DNA of 27,095 bases from the NCBI GenBank assembly GCA_947478985.1, contig CANJYC010000001.1, forward strand, positions 1 to 27,095. The letters are read 5' to 3'. The notes under the pieces are model-generated. The model ran no database searches. It had not been told where the DNA came from and saw only the letters and a list, made by a program, of their open reading frames with translations. The first letter of the stretch is position 1; each line of letters opens with the position of its first letter. Source of the stretch: Acidobacteriota bacterium. Lineage in GTDB: Bacteria; Acidobacteriota; Vicinamibacteria; Vicinamibacterales; UBA2999. Below are positions 1-7,588 of this stretch, piece by piece. Both the position numbers and the translations under genes were made by a program.

Positions 1-22
1 CGGGCCGACGGCATCCCCGTGA

Positions 23-52
23 TGGATCAGCAAAATCATCCTGAGATATACT
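23..52 (+). promoter_or_regulatory. candidate metK promoter
   Basis: A good -10-like hexamer TATACT lies at 47-52, with only a weak -35-like TGGATC at 23-28 (18-base spacer). It would give a 5' leader of about 28 bases before the metK ATG at 88. I see no riboswitch-like fold in the short upstream stretch, and the window edge prevents looking further upstream. Weak evidence. Confidence 0.3.
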
Positions 53-87
53 GGCTCGTTTCCGTACACCCCGATCGAAGGAGCATC

Positions 88-1218
<1,131 letters not shown>

Positions 1219-1224
1219 CAGATT

Positions 1225-1274
1225 GCAGGCGGTGGGCAGTGGCCGGAAGCGCTGCCCCGCCCACCGCCTACTGC
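1225..1274. repeat. intergenic hairpin between convergent genes, GCGGTAGGCAGT repeat family
   Basis: An 11-bp perfect inverted repeat (AGGCGGTGGGC at 1227-1237, GCCCACCGCCT at 1259-1269) fills the gap between the metK stop and the stop of the minus-strand lipoprotein gene. The right side reads GTAGGCAGTAGGCGGTGGGC on the minus strand, clearly the same family as the elements at 3259-3289 and 25407-25434. There is no T tract, so a terminator role for both genes is only suggested by its position. Confidence 0.6.
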
Positions 1275-1277
1275 CTA

Positions 1278-1778
1278 CTAGAAGAGCTCGTACCACCTTC
1301 GCGGTCGTCTGTTGATGACCTTCTGCACGACGGCCACCTGGGCCACCACGCCCTGCGCACCGCTATCCGGCACACCCAGCGACACGAGCAGCGCCTGCGT
1401 GTCCTTCTGCATGGCCTCAATCTGACGTTCGCTCAGGTCCCGCGCCGAGGTCACCGTCCAGAGCTGATGGGCAAGGCGCTGGAAGTTCTGATCCGTCATG
1501 GTTCTGCCCGCCACCACCTCTGACGTTCGGCGCGCAAGCTCAGCGCTGGCCGGCACCCCGCCGGGAACCATGTCGATAAACACCCGGAGATCGTCGGCCA
1601 GATCGGTCCGCGCCTGCGCCTCCCCTCTGGCGACGCTGGCGAGGTCCCGGCTGATGTCGATAATCTGATTCGGCCGGTCTCCGTCGGCGACCGGCAACGG
1701 GCCGTCAGCCTGACGACAGCCGGAGAGCATGGTCAATGCCAGGAGGAGAACGGCGGACAGCGTCACACGTGAAGTCAT
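1278..1778 (-). CDS. putative lipoprotein of unknown function
   Basis: A 166-residue protein that I do not recognise. Residues 1-21 form a lipoprotein signal peptide: a short basic start, a leucine-rich core and a lipobox LSGC at 18-21, so Cys21 should be lipid-modified and the protein membrane-anchored. The rest is soluble and rich in Ala, Arg and Gln, probably mostly helical, ending in a basic-aromatic tail RRPRRWYELF. The frame extends 18 codons further upstream, but the start at 1778 puts the signal peptide at the N-terminus and lies 7 bases after a -10-like hexamer. It is divergent from the his operon and convergent with metK, so context gives no functional hint. No Shine-Dalgarno sequence is visible. 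Confidence 0.75.
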   Translation of the reverse strand: MTSRVTLSAVLLLALTMLSGCRQADGPLPVADGDRPNQIIDISRDLASVARGEAQARTDLADDLRVFIDMVPGGVPASAELARRTSEVVAGRTMTDQNFQRLAHQLWTVTSARDLSERQIEAMQKDTQALLVSLGVPDSGAQGVVAQVAVVQKVINRRPRRWYELF

Positions 1779-1785
1779 GCTCAAG

Positions 1786-1813
1786 AGCGTACCAAGCCCT
1801 TCAGTGAAGTCAA
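1786..1813 (-). promoter_or_regulatory. candidate promoter of the lipoprotein gene, possibly leaderless
   Basis: On the minus strand, TTGACT (1813-1808) and TACGCT (1791-1786) are separated by 16 bases and match a -35/-10 pair. Only 7 bases separate the -10 from the ATG at 1778, so transcription would begin at or next to the start codon, in line with the lack of a ribosome binding site. Confidence 0.4.
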
Positions 1814-1844
1814 GGGACGTACTGCCGTTCAAAGGCGGTTTGAC

Positions 1845-1874
1845 TTGAGCGTCCGCCCCGTGATCAGTTAGGCT
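1845..1874 (+). promoter_or_regulatory. candidate his operon promoter
   Basis: TTGAGC (1845-1850) and TAGGCT (1869-1874) with an 18-base spacer form a plausible sigma-70-type promoter. A better -35 match, TTGACT at 1840-1845, is 23 bases from the same -10 and so less likely. Transcription would start about 1881-1883, at the ATG of the leader peptide, making the leader transcript leaderless or nearly so. An AGGGA at 1875-1879 could alternatively act as a ribosome binding site if the real promoter is further upstream. Confidence 0.45.
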
Positions 1875-1882
1875 AGGGACTC

Positions 1883-1966
1883 ATGGTTGCCGTCCTCCAC
1901 CACGCGCATCATCATCGCCACGGCCACACGGGCCGGTTGGCGGGATTGCGCGCGCTGAGGGACTAG
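1883..1966 (+). CDS. hisL: histidine operon leader peptide (27 aa, seven His codons)
   Basis: A short frame, ATG at 1883 to TAG at 1964-1966, starting MVAVLHHAHHHRHGH. His codons occupy positions 6, 7, 9, 10, 11, 13 and 15 (bases 1898-1927). Seven His in ten residues directly upstream of hisI, followed by a terminator, is the hallmark of a ribosome-mediated histidine attenuator as known from enterobacterial hisL. The peptide itself should have no enzymatic role: its translation senses charged tRNA-His. The run of codons after the histidines (1939-1949) doubles as an RNA pairing segment. The symbol is given by function, since the sequence need not be homologous to enterobacterial HisL. Seen: frame, His run, terminator. 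Inferred: regulation. Confidence 0.88.
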   Translation: MVAVLHHAHHHRHGHTGRLAGLRALRD

Positions 1967-2025
1967 AGCCGGTTACCGCTCGAACCAACCAGCATCGCAG
2001 GCAACCCGCCGGAATTCGCGGCGGG
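1898..2025 (+). promoter_or_regulatory. his operon attenuator RNA (alternative hairpins)
   Basis: Four segments can be drawn by hand. Segment 1 (1903-1910, inside the His codons) can pair with segment 2 (1944-1952) through eight pairs with one bulge. Segment 2 (GGCGGGATTGC, 1939-1949) can instead pair with segment 3 (GCAACCCGCC, 2001-2010) through ten pairs with a single bulged A at 1945. Segment 3 (CCCGCCG, 2005-2011) pairs with segment 4 (CGGCGGG, 2019-2025) to form the terminator. Ribosomes stalled at His codons would cover segment 1 and free segment 2 to sequester segment 3, allowing read-through into hisI. A small hairpin (1966-1981) sits just after the leader stop codon. Pairings are seen in the sequence; the switching model is inferred from classical attenuators. 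Confidence 0.82.
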
Positions 2026-2034
2026 ATTTTTTTT
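2005..2034 (+). terminator. intrinsic terminator of the his attenuator
   Basis: A 7-bp G/C-only stem (2005-2011 with 2019-2025), a 7-base loop GAATTCG, one A, then eight consecutive T residues (2027-2034). It ends 14 bases before the hisI ATG and has no coding gene upstream to terminate apart from the leader peptide, so it is a regulatory rather than an end-of-operon terminator. Confidence 0.9.
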
Positions 2035-2048
2035 GTACGGGTGAAACG

Positions 2049-2375
2049 ATGGACTTTACGAAACTCGACGGGCTCATCCCGGCGGTCGTGCAGGACGATG
2101 CCACTGGCGACGTGCTGATGGTCGGCTTCATGAATCCGGAGGCGTGGGACGTGACGCTGCGCACCGGCTACGTGACCTTCTTCAGCCGCACGCGCAACAA
2201 GCTGTGGACCAAAGGGGAGACGTCAGGCAACAAGCTGGCTGTCCGCGACATCCTCATCGACTGCGACAACGATACGGTGCTGGTGAAGGCCACGTGCCTG
2301 GGCGACGGTGTCGCCTGCCACACTGGTGAACGCACCTGCTTTTATACGCGCGCGGAGGGCGTGACCATTCCATGA
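2049..2375 (+). CDS. hisI: phosphoribosyl-AMP cyclohydrolase
   Basis: HisI opens the purine ring of phosphoribosyl-AMP, the third step of histidine synthesis, in the cytosol. The 108-residue protein is a stand-alone cyclohydrolase: it carries the metal-binding DCDND motif at 71-75 and conserved cysteines at 83, 90 and 97 in the usual C-terminal block (GDGVACHTGERTCFY), and it ends there. The HisE pyrophosphohydrolase domain that is fused at the C-terminus in enterobacteria is absent. The start follows the attenuator terminator by 14 bases, with a GGGTGA-like site at about 2039-2044. Its stop overlaps the hisG start (ATGA), implying translational coupling. It is the first structural gene of the cluster. 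Confidence 0.96.
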   Translation: MDFTKLDGLIPAVVQDDATGDVLMVGFMNPEAWDVTLRTGYVTFFSRTRNKLWTKGETSGNKLAVRDILIDCDNDTVLVKATCLGDGVACHTGERTCFYTRAEGVTIP

Positions 2376-3259
2376 AGCTCAAGCTCGGCATCCCCAAGGG
2401 CTCGCTCCAGGACGCAACCATCCAGCTGTTCCAGCGCGCCGGCTTCAATATTCTCGTCAGCTCGCGATCGTATTTCCCGAGCATCGACGACATCGAGATC
2501 GAGTGCATGCTCATCCGCGCACAGGAGATGGCGCGCTACGTGTGCGACGGCGTCCTCGACGCCGGCCTCACCGGTCAGGACTGGATTGCCGAACACAAGC
2601 TCGGAGGCCAGACCAAACACGAACTGACGAGCGTGACCGACCTGATCTACGCCAAGCAGAGTTTCGGCAAGGTCCGCTGGGTGCTGGCCGCACCCGAAGA
2701 TTCGAAGTACAAGAACGCCGCTGACTTCGCGGGCGCGACGATCGCCACCGAGCTCGTGCGCGTCACGAAAGCGTATTTCGACAGGCTGAAGGTCCCGGTC
2801 AATGTCGAGTTCTCGTGGGGCGCGACCGAGGTGAAGCCGCCGGTGCTCGCCGACGGCATCGTCGAGGTCACCGAAACCGGTTCGAGCCTGCGCGCGAACC
2901 GGCTCAGGATTCTGGACACGGTGATGGAGTCGAATACCCAGCTCATCGCCAATGCATCGGCACTCGCTGATGACTGGAAGCGGACGAAGATCGAGAACAT
3001 CGCGCTGCTGCTGCGGGCGGCGATCGAGGCGCAGGGGCGCGTCGGACTGATGCTGAACGTGATGCGCAGTGACCTGCCCAAGATCCTGGCGCTGCTCCCG
3101 GCCCTGCAGCGGCCCACGATTTCCTCGCTCAGCGATGACGCGTGGGTGGCCGTCAACACCATCATCGAGGAGCGCGCCGTGCGTGACCTCATCCCGAAGG
3201 TCAAGGCGGCCGGCGGCCAGGGGATCGTTGAGTACCCGCTGAACAAGATTGTTGTTTAG
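2372..3259 (+). CDS. hisG: ATP phosphoribosyltransferase, long form
   Basis: HisG joins ATP and PRPP to give phosphoribosyl-ATP, the committed and usually feedback-controlled step of histidine synthesis. The 295-residue length is that of the long form: a two-lobed catalytic part (residues 1 to about 215, with the GIPKGSLQ N-terminus and the conserved block VEVTETGSSLRANRLRIL) followed by an ACT-like C-terminal domain (about 220-292) that binds histidine in characterised long-form enzymes. No HisZ regulatory partner is therefore expected. It overlaps hisI by 4 bases and is followed by a 14-bp tandem repeat before hisD. Feedback inhibition together with attenuation would give two levels of control; the former is family knowledge, not seen here. 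Confidence 0.97.
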   Translation: MKLKLGIPKGSLQDATIQLFQRAGFNILVSSRSYFPSIDDIEIECMLIRAQEMARYVCDGVLDAGLTGQDWIAEHKLGGQTKHELTSVTDLIYAKQSFGKVRWVLAAPEDSKYKNAADFAGATIATELVRVTKAYFDRLKVPVNVEFSWGATEVKPPVLADGIVEVTETGSSLRANRLRILDTVMESNTQLIANASALADDWKRTKIENIALLLRAAIEAQGRVGLMLNVMRSDLPKILALLPALQRPTISSLSDDAWVAVNTIIEERAVRDLIPKVKAAGGQGIVEYPLNKIVV

Positions 3260-3289
3260 TGGGCGGTAGGCAGTGGGCGGTAGGCAGTG
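3259..3289 (+). repeat. two tandem copies of GTGGGCGGTAGGCA between hisG and hisD
   Basis: Perfect 14-bp copies at 3259-3272 and 3273-3286, plus the start of a third (GTG at 3287-3289), fill the entire gap between the hisG stop and the hisD start. The unit is the same as the arms of the hairpins at 1225-1274 and 25407-25434. The element supplies the bases where the hisD ribosome binding site should be, so it may have set the translation level of hisD when it expanded or inserted. Confidence 0.85.
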
Positions 3290-4576
3290 ATGAAGATCGT
3301 TGAATCGAGCAATCGACGGGCGGTGAAGGCGCTCCTCGCGCCGGAGCGGGCCTACGACGCGGCGACCGCGCGCACGGTGGCGGCGATCGTCGCCGACGTC
3401 CGGCGGGAAGGCGACCCGGCGCTGCTGAAGTACGCGCGGACGTTTGATGGCCTCGACGGGGCGATGGAGATCTCGCAGGACGAGATGCGCGCCGCCGCGC
3501 GCACCGTGCCACGCGACGTCCGTGCGGCGATCAGAACGGCCGCGAGGCACATTTGTGCCGTGGCGAAGCGCCAGGTGCCACGCGGCTGGCGCATGGCTGT
3601 GGCGCCCGGCGTCACCGTCGAACAGCGCGTGATCCCCCTCGATCGTGTCGGCTGTTACGTGCCGGGCGGCCGCTATCCGCTCCCCTCGTCACTGTTGATG
3701 ACCGCGATCCCGGCCGCTGCGGCCGGCGTGCGCGACATCGTTGCGGTTTGTCCGCGGCCGGAGCCGGTGGTCATGGCGGCAGCACTCGAAGCCGGTGTCT
3801 CCCGCCTGTTCCGGCTCGGCGGGGCGCACGCGATTGCCGCCCTGGCCTACGGCACAAAGACCATCCCGCGCGTCGACAAGATCGTGGGACCGGGCAACCG
3901 CTACGTCGCCGCCGCCAAGGCGCTCGTCGCCGCCGACTGTGGTATCGACTTTTACGCAGGCCCGACCGAAATCGTCATCGTCGCCGCGCGCGGTCCGGCC
4001 GAGTGGATCGCCGCCGACCTCATCGCACAGGCAGAGCACGACCCTGATGCGCGGGCCGTGCTGATCACCCCGAATCGCGCGCTCGCCGCGCGCGTGGCCC
4101 GTGAGGTGGACGACCGTATGCCCACGGACGGCCCGGCGCGTCAGGCACTCCGTGCGCACGGCGGCATCATCATCACGGAGAGCATCGGCGAGGCGATGGA
4201 TCTGGCCAACGCCTCCGCCCCTGAGCACCTCGTGGTTGACGACGATCGACTTGCGGCGATGGTCCGCTGCGCCGGTTCGCTCTTCGTGGGACCGTGGTCT
4301 GCGCAGGTGGCCGGCGACTATGCCATCGGCTCGAATCATGTGCTCCCGACGGCCGGCGCCGCTCGCGTACGCGGCGGGTTGTCGAGCGCCGACTTCGTCC
4401 GGCAGATCACGGTCCAGCGGCTGAGCGAGCGCGGGTTGCGCCGCATCGCACCGACCGTGGTTGATCTCGCCACGGCCGAGGGTCTGCATGGCCATGCCTC
4501 ATCGGTCTCGGTACGCCTCGGCCGTACCTCGGTTCCGGCGCGACGTCGCGTGCGCACGCCGGCGCGGGACAAATAG
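3290..4576 (+). CDS. hisD: histidinol dehydrogenase
   Basis: HisD carries out the last two steps, oxidising L-histidinol to L-histidine with two NAD+, as a zinc enzyme in the cytosol. The 428-residue protein has the family blocks in order: VGCYVPGGRYPLPSS, VGPGNRYVAAAK, GIDFYAGPTEI, the zinc ligands Gln247 and His250 in AQAEHDPDA, SAPEHL, the GDYAIGSNHVLPT block with its Asp, and a terminal GLHGHAS histidine. Translation may start at ATG 3290 or the GTG immediately before it (3287); the ATG is preferred. The ribosome binding site is poor and made of repeat DNA. The gene is 2 bases from hisC. The C-terminal tail after GHASS is basic and probably dispensable. Confidence 0.97.
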   Translation: MKIVESSNRRAVKALLAPERAYDAATARTVAAIVADVRREGDPALLKYARTFDGLDGAMEISQDEMRAAARTVPRDVRAAIRTAARHICAVAKRQVPRGWRMAVAPGVTVEQRVIPLDRVGCYVPGGRYPLPSSLLMTAIPAAAAGVRDIVAVCPRPEPVVMAAALEAGVSRLFRLGGAHAIAALAYGTKTIPRVDKIVGPGNRYVAAAKALVAADCGIDFYAGPTEIVIVAARGPAEWIAADLIAQAEHDPDARAVLITPNRALAARVAREVDDRMPTDGPARQALRAHGGIIITESIGEAMDLANASAPEHLVVDDDRLAAMVRCAGSLFVGPWSAQVAGDYAIGSNHVLPTAGAARVRGGLSSADFVRQITVQRLSERGLRRIAPTVVDLATAEGLHGHASSVSVRLGRTSVPARRRVRTPARDK

Positions 4577-4578
4577 CC

Positions 4579-5613
4579 ATGCGTCTCCAGGGCTATCCCA
4601 ATCCCGGCGAGGGCCTGCGGCTCCACCTCAACGAGAACACCGGCGGGTGCTCGCCTCGCGTGCTCGAGGCCATCCGCAACATCGGTGCTCGCGATGTGTC
4701 GACCTATCCCGAGTACTCGGAGATCGTGCGCGCGTGCGCGCGCCACTTCGACGTCGACCCGGAGTGGGTCCTCCTGACCAATGGCCTCGACGAGGGTCTG
4801 CTGATGGCCGCGGTCGCGCACATCGCTCGCGTCCGCGCCCACGACGCGGAGACGATTGTGCCGCTGCCGGCCTTCGATCCGTATCCGAACGCGACGGCTG
4901 CAGTCGGCGCGACAGCGATTCTGGTGCCCCCAGGCAAGGACTACGCGTTTCCGACCGAGGCAGTCATCGCGGCGATCACACCACGGACGCGGATGATCTT
5001 TCTCAATACGCCGAACAATCCGACCGGGCAGCTGATCCCCATCGCCGACCTGGAACGGATTGCGTCAGCGGCGCCGGCCTCCGTCGTCTTCATCGACGAG
5101 GCCTACATCGAGTTCGGGGGCACCTCATTCCTGCCGCAGCTGCCCCGGTTCGACAACGTGCTCATCGGCCGCACGTTCTCGAAAGCCTACGGGCTCGCCG
5201 GGATGCGCGTCGGCATCGTCATCGGCCAGCCGCGCATGCTCGACCCGGTGCGCGAGGTGACGCTGCCCTTCAACATCAACGGCGTCGCGAGGGCCGCGGT
5301 CGCCGCCGCGCTTACCGACACGGAGTTCCTGCCCCGTTATGCCGCGCAGGTGACCGAGTCGCGCGAACGCCTCTACGCCGCCTGTGAGCGGCTCGGCCTG
5401 CCGTATTGGAAGAGCGCGGCCAACTTCGTGCTCGTCCGCGTCGGCGACTCCGCGCCGGTCGTCCGTGCGATGGCCGAGCGAAAGGTGCACGTGCGCGACC
5501 GCTCGAAGGATCCGACCACCGCGGGCTGCATCCGGGTCACGGCGGGCATCCGCGAACACACCGACGCTGCGATCGAGGCGCTGGAATCCGTCATGGCAGC
5601 GAGGCAGAAATAA
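4579..5613 (+). CDS. hisC: histidinol-phosphate aminotransferase
   Basis: HisC transfers the amino group of glutamate to imidazole-acetol phosphate, giving histidinol phosphate, with pyridoxal phosphate as cofactor. The 344-residue protein has the class I/II aminotransferase landmarks: the substrate segment HLNENTGG near the N-terminus, NTPNNPTG, FIDEAYIEF, and the cofactor lysine Lys202 in TFSKAYGLAGMRVG. The position inside the his cluster makes HisC far more likely than an aromatic aminotransferase of the same fold. The stop overlaps the hisB start (TAATG). Confidence 0.95.
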   Translation: MRLQGYPNPGEGLRLHLNENTGGCSPRVLEAIRNIGARDVSTYPEYSEIVRACARHFDVDPEWVLLTNGLDEGLLMAAVAHIARVRAHDAETIVPLPAFDPYPNATAAVGATAILVPPGKDYAFPTEAVIAAITPRTRMIFLNTPNNPTGQLIPIADLERIASAAPASVVFIDEAYIEFGGTSFLPQLPRFDNVLIGRTFSKAYGLAGMRVGIVIGQPRMLDPVREVTLPFNINGVARAAVAAALTDTEFLPRYAAQVTESRERLYAACERLGLPYWKSAANFVLVRVGDSAPVVRAMAERKVHVRDRSKDPTTAGCIRVTAGIREHTDAAIEALESVMAARQK

Positions 5614-6209
5614 TGGCGAAGGCACGCACGGCAGCATTCGATCGCCGGACCACCGAAACGCAGATCAAGGGCCGGCTCGCGATCGACGGCACGGGGAAAT
5701 ACGACGTCTCCACCGGCATCCGCTTCTTCGATCACATGCTCGAGCTCTTCACGCGCCACGGTGGATTTGATCTGACGTTGCACGCCAAAGGGGACCTCGA
5801 CGTCGACCAGCACCACACGGTCGAGGACGTCGGCATCACGCTCGGCGAGGCCGTGTCGAAGGCGCTCGGCGATCGCAAGGGCATCAACCGCGCCGGTTAT
5901 TTCCTGATGCCGATGGACGAAACACTCGGCCTGGCTGCCATTGACCTGAGCGGACGCCCGCACGCGGTTGTCGATCTGAAGGTGAAGGTACGCCTCGTCG
6001 GCGATCTGCAGAGCGAGCTCGTGCACGACTTCTTCGACGGCTTTGCCACCGGCGCACGCGCCAACGTCCACGTGAAGGTGCTGTACGGCCGCTCGAGCCA
6101 TCACCACATTGAGGCGGTGTTCAAGGCGTTTGCCCGGGCGCTGCGCGTGGCCTGCGCCCGTGACGCGCGTCTCGCGAAGATGCTGCCAAGTACCAAAGGG
6201 CTGCTGTGA
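5613..6209 (+). CDS. hisB: imidazoleglycerol-phosphate dehydratase
   Basis: This enzyme dehydrates imidazoleglycerol phosphate to imidazole-acetol phosphate using bound Mn2+. The 198-residue product is the monofunctional dehydratase: RTTETQI at the start, FFDHMLELFTRHGGFDL, the metal-binding segment DQHHTVEDVG, and a second metal-binding segment SSHHHIEAVFKAFARAL near the C-terminus. The HAD phosphatase domain fused at the N-terminus in enterobacterial HisB is absent, so histidinol-phosphate phosphatase must come from another locus. The ATG at 5613 shares a base with the hisC stop; the longer upstream frame is the out-of-frame body of hisC. It overlaps the hisH GTG start at its own stop codon. 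Confidence 0.97.
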   Translation: MAKARTAAFDRRTTETQIKGRLAIDGTGKYDVSTGIRFFDHMLELFTRHGGFDLTLHAKGDLDVDQHHTVEDVGITLGEAVSKALGDRKGINRAGYFLMPMDETLGLAAIDLSGRPHAVVDLKVKVRLVGDLQSELVHDFFDGFATGARANVHVKVLYGRSSHHHIEAVFKAFARALRVACARDARLAKMLPSTKGLL

Positions 6210-6811
6210 TTGCGCTCATCGACTACGGCGCGGGCAACCTGACCTCGGTACGCAAGGCGCTCACCGCGCTCGATGCCGAGTACATGACGCCCTCGTCGCC
6301 GGACGAACTGCACGGCGTGACCGGCGTGATCGTGCCTGGAGTCGGCCACTTTGCGGCCACCGCGGCGCTCGAGGGCGGATGGCGTGACGCGATTCACGCC
6401 TCGACCGAGCGCGGTACGCCGCTGCTCGGCATCTGCGTCGGCATGCAGTGGCTGTTCGAGGGGAGTGAGGAGGCGCCTGAGGTGCGGGGACTTGGTGCGC
6501 TGCAGGGGCGCGTGCGCCGTCTCAAGGGTGATGCCGCCCGTCGGATGAAGATTCCGCATGTCGGCTGGAACGCGCTCGACCTGCCGCGTCCGTCCACGCT
6601 GCTGGCCGGACTCGAGTCGGGCGCCTATGTCTATTTCACGCACTCCTACGCCGCCCCGGTCACCGATGACTGCATCGGCGCAACCACACACGTCGAGCCG
6701 TTTGCGGCGGCCGTCGAGCGGAAGAATGTCTTCGGCGTGCAGTTCCACCCGGAGAAGTCGAGTGATGCCGGCCTGCAGATCCTTCGGAACTTCCTCGGGA
6801 TTGCGCGCTAG
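6206..6811 (+). CDS. hisH: imidazole glycerol phosphate synthase, glutaminase subunit
   Basis: HisH hydrolyses glutamine and passes ammonia through a tunnel to HisF. The 201-residue class I glutamine amidotransferase has its triad visible: nucleophile Cys77 in LLGICVGMQ, and His181 and Glu183 in QFHPEKS. The oxyanion-strand segment PGVGHF is also present. The start is a GTG overlapping the hisB stop (GTGA), and the IDYGAGNL N-terminus follows immediately, as in the family. The stop directly abuts the hisF ATG, fitting a 1:1 complex. Confidence 0.96.
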   Translation: MIALIDYGAGNLTSVRKALTALDAEYMTPSSPDELHGVTGVIVPGVGHFAATAALEGGWRDAIHASTERGTPLLGICVGMQWLFEGSEEAPEVRGLGALQGRVRRLKGDAARRMKIPHVGWNALDLPRPSTLLAGLESGAYVYFTHSYAAPVTDDCIGATTHVEPFAAAVERKNVFGVQFHPEKSSDAGLQILRNFLGIAR

Positions 6812-7588
6812 ATGCTGACCAAACGCATCATCGCCTGCATGGACGTGCGGGACGGGCAGGTGGTCAAGGGCGTGCAGTTTCAGCAGTTGCGCCACGCCGG
6901 CGACCCCGCCGAACTGGCGCGCCGCTACAACGTCGAGGGCATCGACGAGGTCGTGGTCCTCGACATCACGGCCACGCTCGAGACGCGGCAAGCTCTGGCG
7001 CGCACCATTCATGCGGTCGCGCGCGAGATCTTCCTGCCGCTGACCGTCGGCGGCGGGATCCGCTCCGAAGACGACGCGGCGGCGGCGATCGATGCCGGCG
7101 CCGACAAGGTGAGCCTCAATACCGCAGCGCTGCGGAACCCGGCACTCATTACGGCCCTGGCACGCCGCTACGGCAGTCAGGCGGTCATCGTCGCCATCGA
7201 TGCGAAGCGCCGCACGGACCCGGCTGCCGGCGGCGGGGACTACGCGGTCTTCGTCCGCAGCGGCACGTCTGACGCCGCGCGCGACGCGGCCGAGTGGGCG
7301 CGCGAAGCGGAGTCGCGCGGCGCCGGAGAGATTCTGCTCACGTCGATGGATCGCGACGGCACGCGCTCGGGTTTCGACTGCGGGATGACCCGCGCCGTCG
7401 CCGATGCGGTCAACATCCCGGTCATCGCGTCCGGCGGCGCCGGCGGCCTTGAGCACTTCGCCGAGGTCTTTACCGACGGGTGCGCCGATGCCGCCCTCGC
7501 CGCGTCGATCTTTCACTACGCCGACACCAGCGTCACCGAGCTGAAGAAGTACCTCCGTGAGCAGGGCATTCCCGTACGCATATGCTGA
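6812..7588 (+). CDS. hisF: imidazole glycerol phosphate synthase, cyclase subunit
   Basis: HisF uses ammonia from HisH to convert PRFAR to imidazoleglycerol phosphate and AICAR, the latter feeding purine synthesis. The 258-residue TIM barrel has both catalytic aspartates at the positions known for this family: Asp11 in ACMDVRDGQVVKG and Asp130 in IVAIDAKR. Phosphate-binding loops GGGIRS (about 80-85) and ASGGAGG are present. The KGVQF segment after the first strand distinguishes it from HisA. It overlaps hisA by 7 bases. The order hisH-hisF-hisA differs from the common hisH-hisA-hisF. Confidence 0.97.
   Translation: MLTKRIIACMDVRDGQVVKGVQFQQLRHAGDPAELARRYNVEGIDEVVVLDITATLETRQALARTIHAVAREIFLPLTVGGGIRSEDDAAAAIDAGADKVSLNTAALRNPALITALARRYGSQAVIVAIDAKRRTDPAAGGGDYAVFVRSGTSDAARDAAEWAREAESRGAGEILLTSMDRDGTRSGFDCGMTRAVADAVNIPVIASGGAGGLEHFAEVFTDGCADAALAASIFHYADTSVTELKKYLREQGIPVRIC

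Noticed and set aside
1..87. Possible SAM-responsive riboswitch before metK
   Set aside because: Only 87 bases are available and no SAM-I, SAM-II or SAH-type conserved core or terminator is visible.
1883..2034. T-box leader instead of a peptide attenuator
   Set aside because: No T-box consensus (TGGNACCGCG-like) or specifier loop is seen, while the His-rich frame and the three-way pairing explain the region.
2342..3550. 402-residue minus-strand frame opposite hisG and the start of hisD
   Set aside because: It lies antisense to strongly supported his genes, is rich in Arg, His and Gly as expected of a complementary frame in high-GC DNA, and shows no domain.
6101..7516. 471-residue minus-strand frame opposite hisH and hisF
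   Set aside because: Antisense shadow of two certain genes, with low-complexity Arg/Gly/Asp composition.
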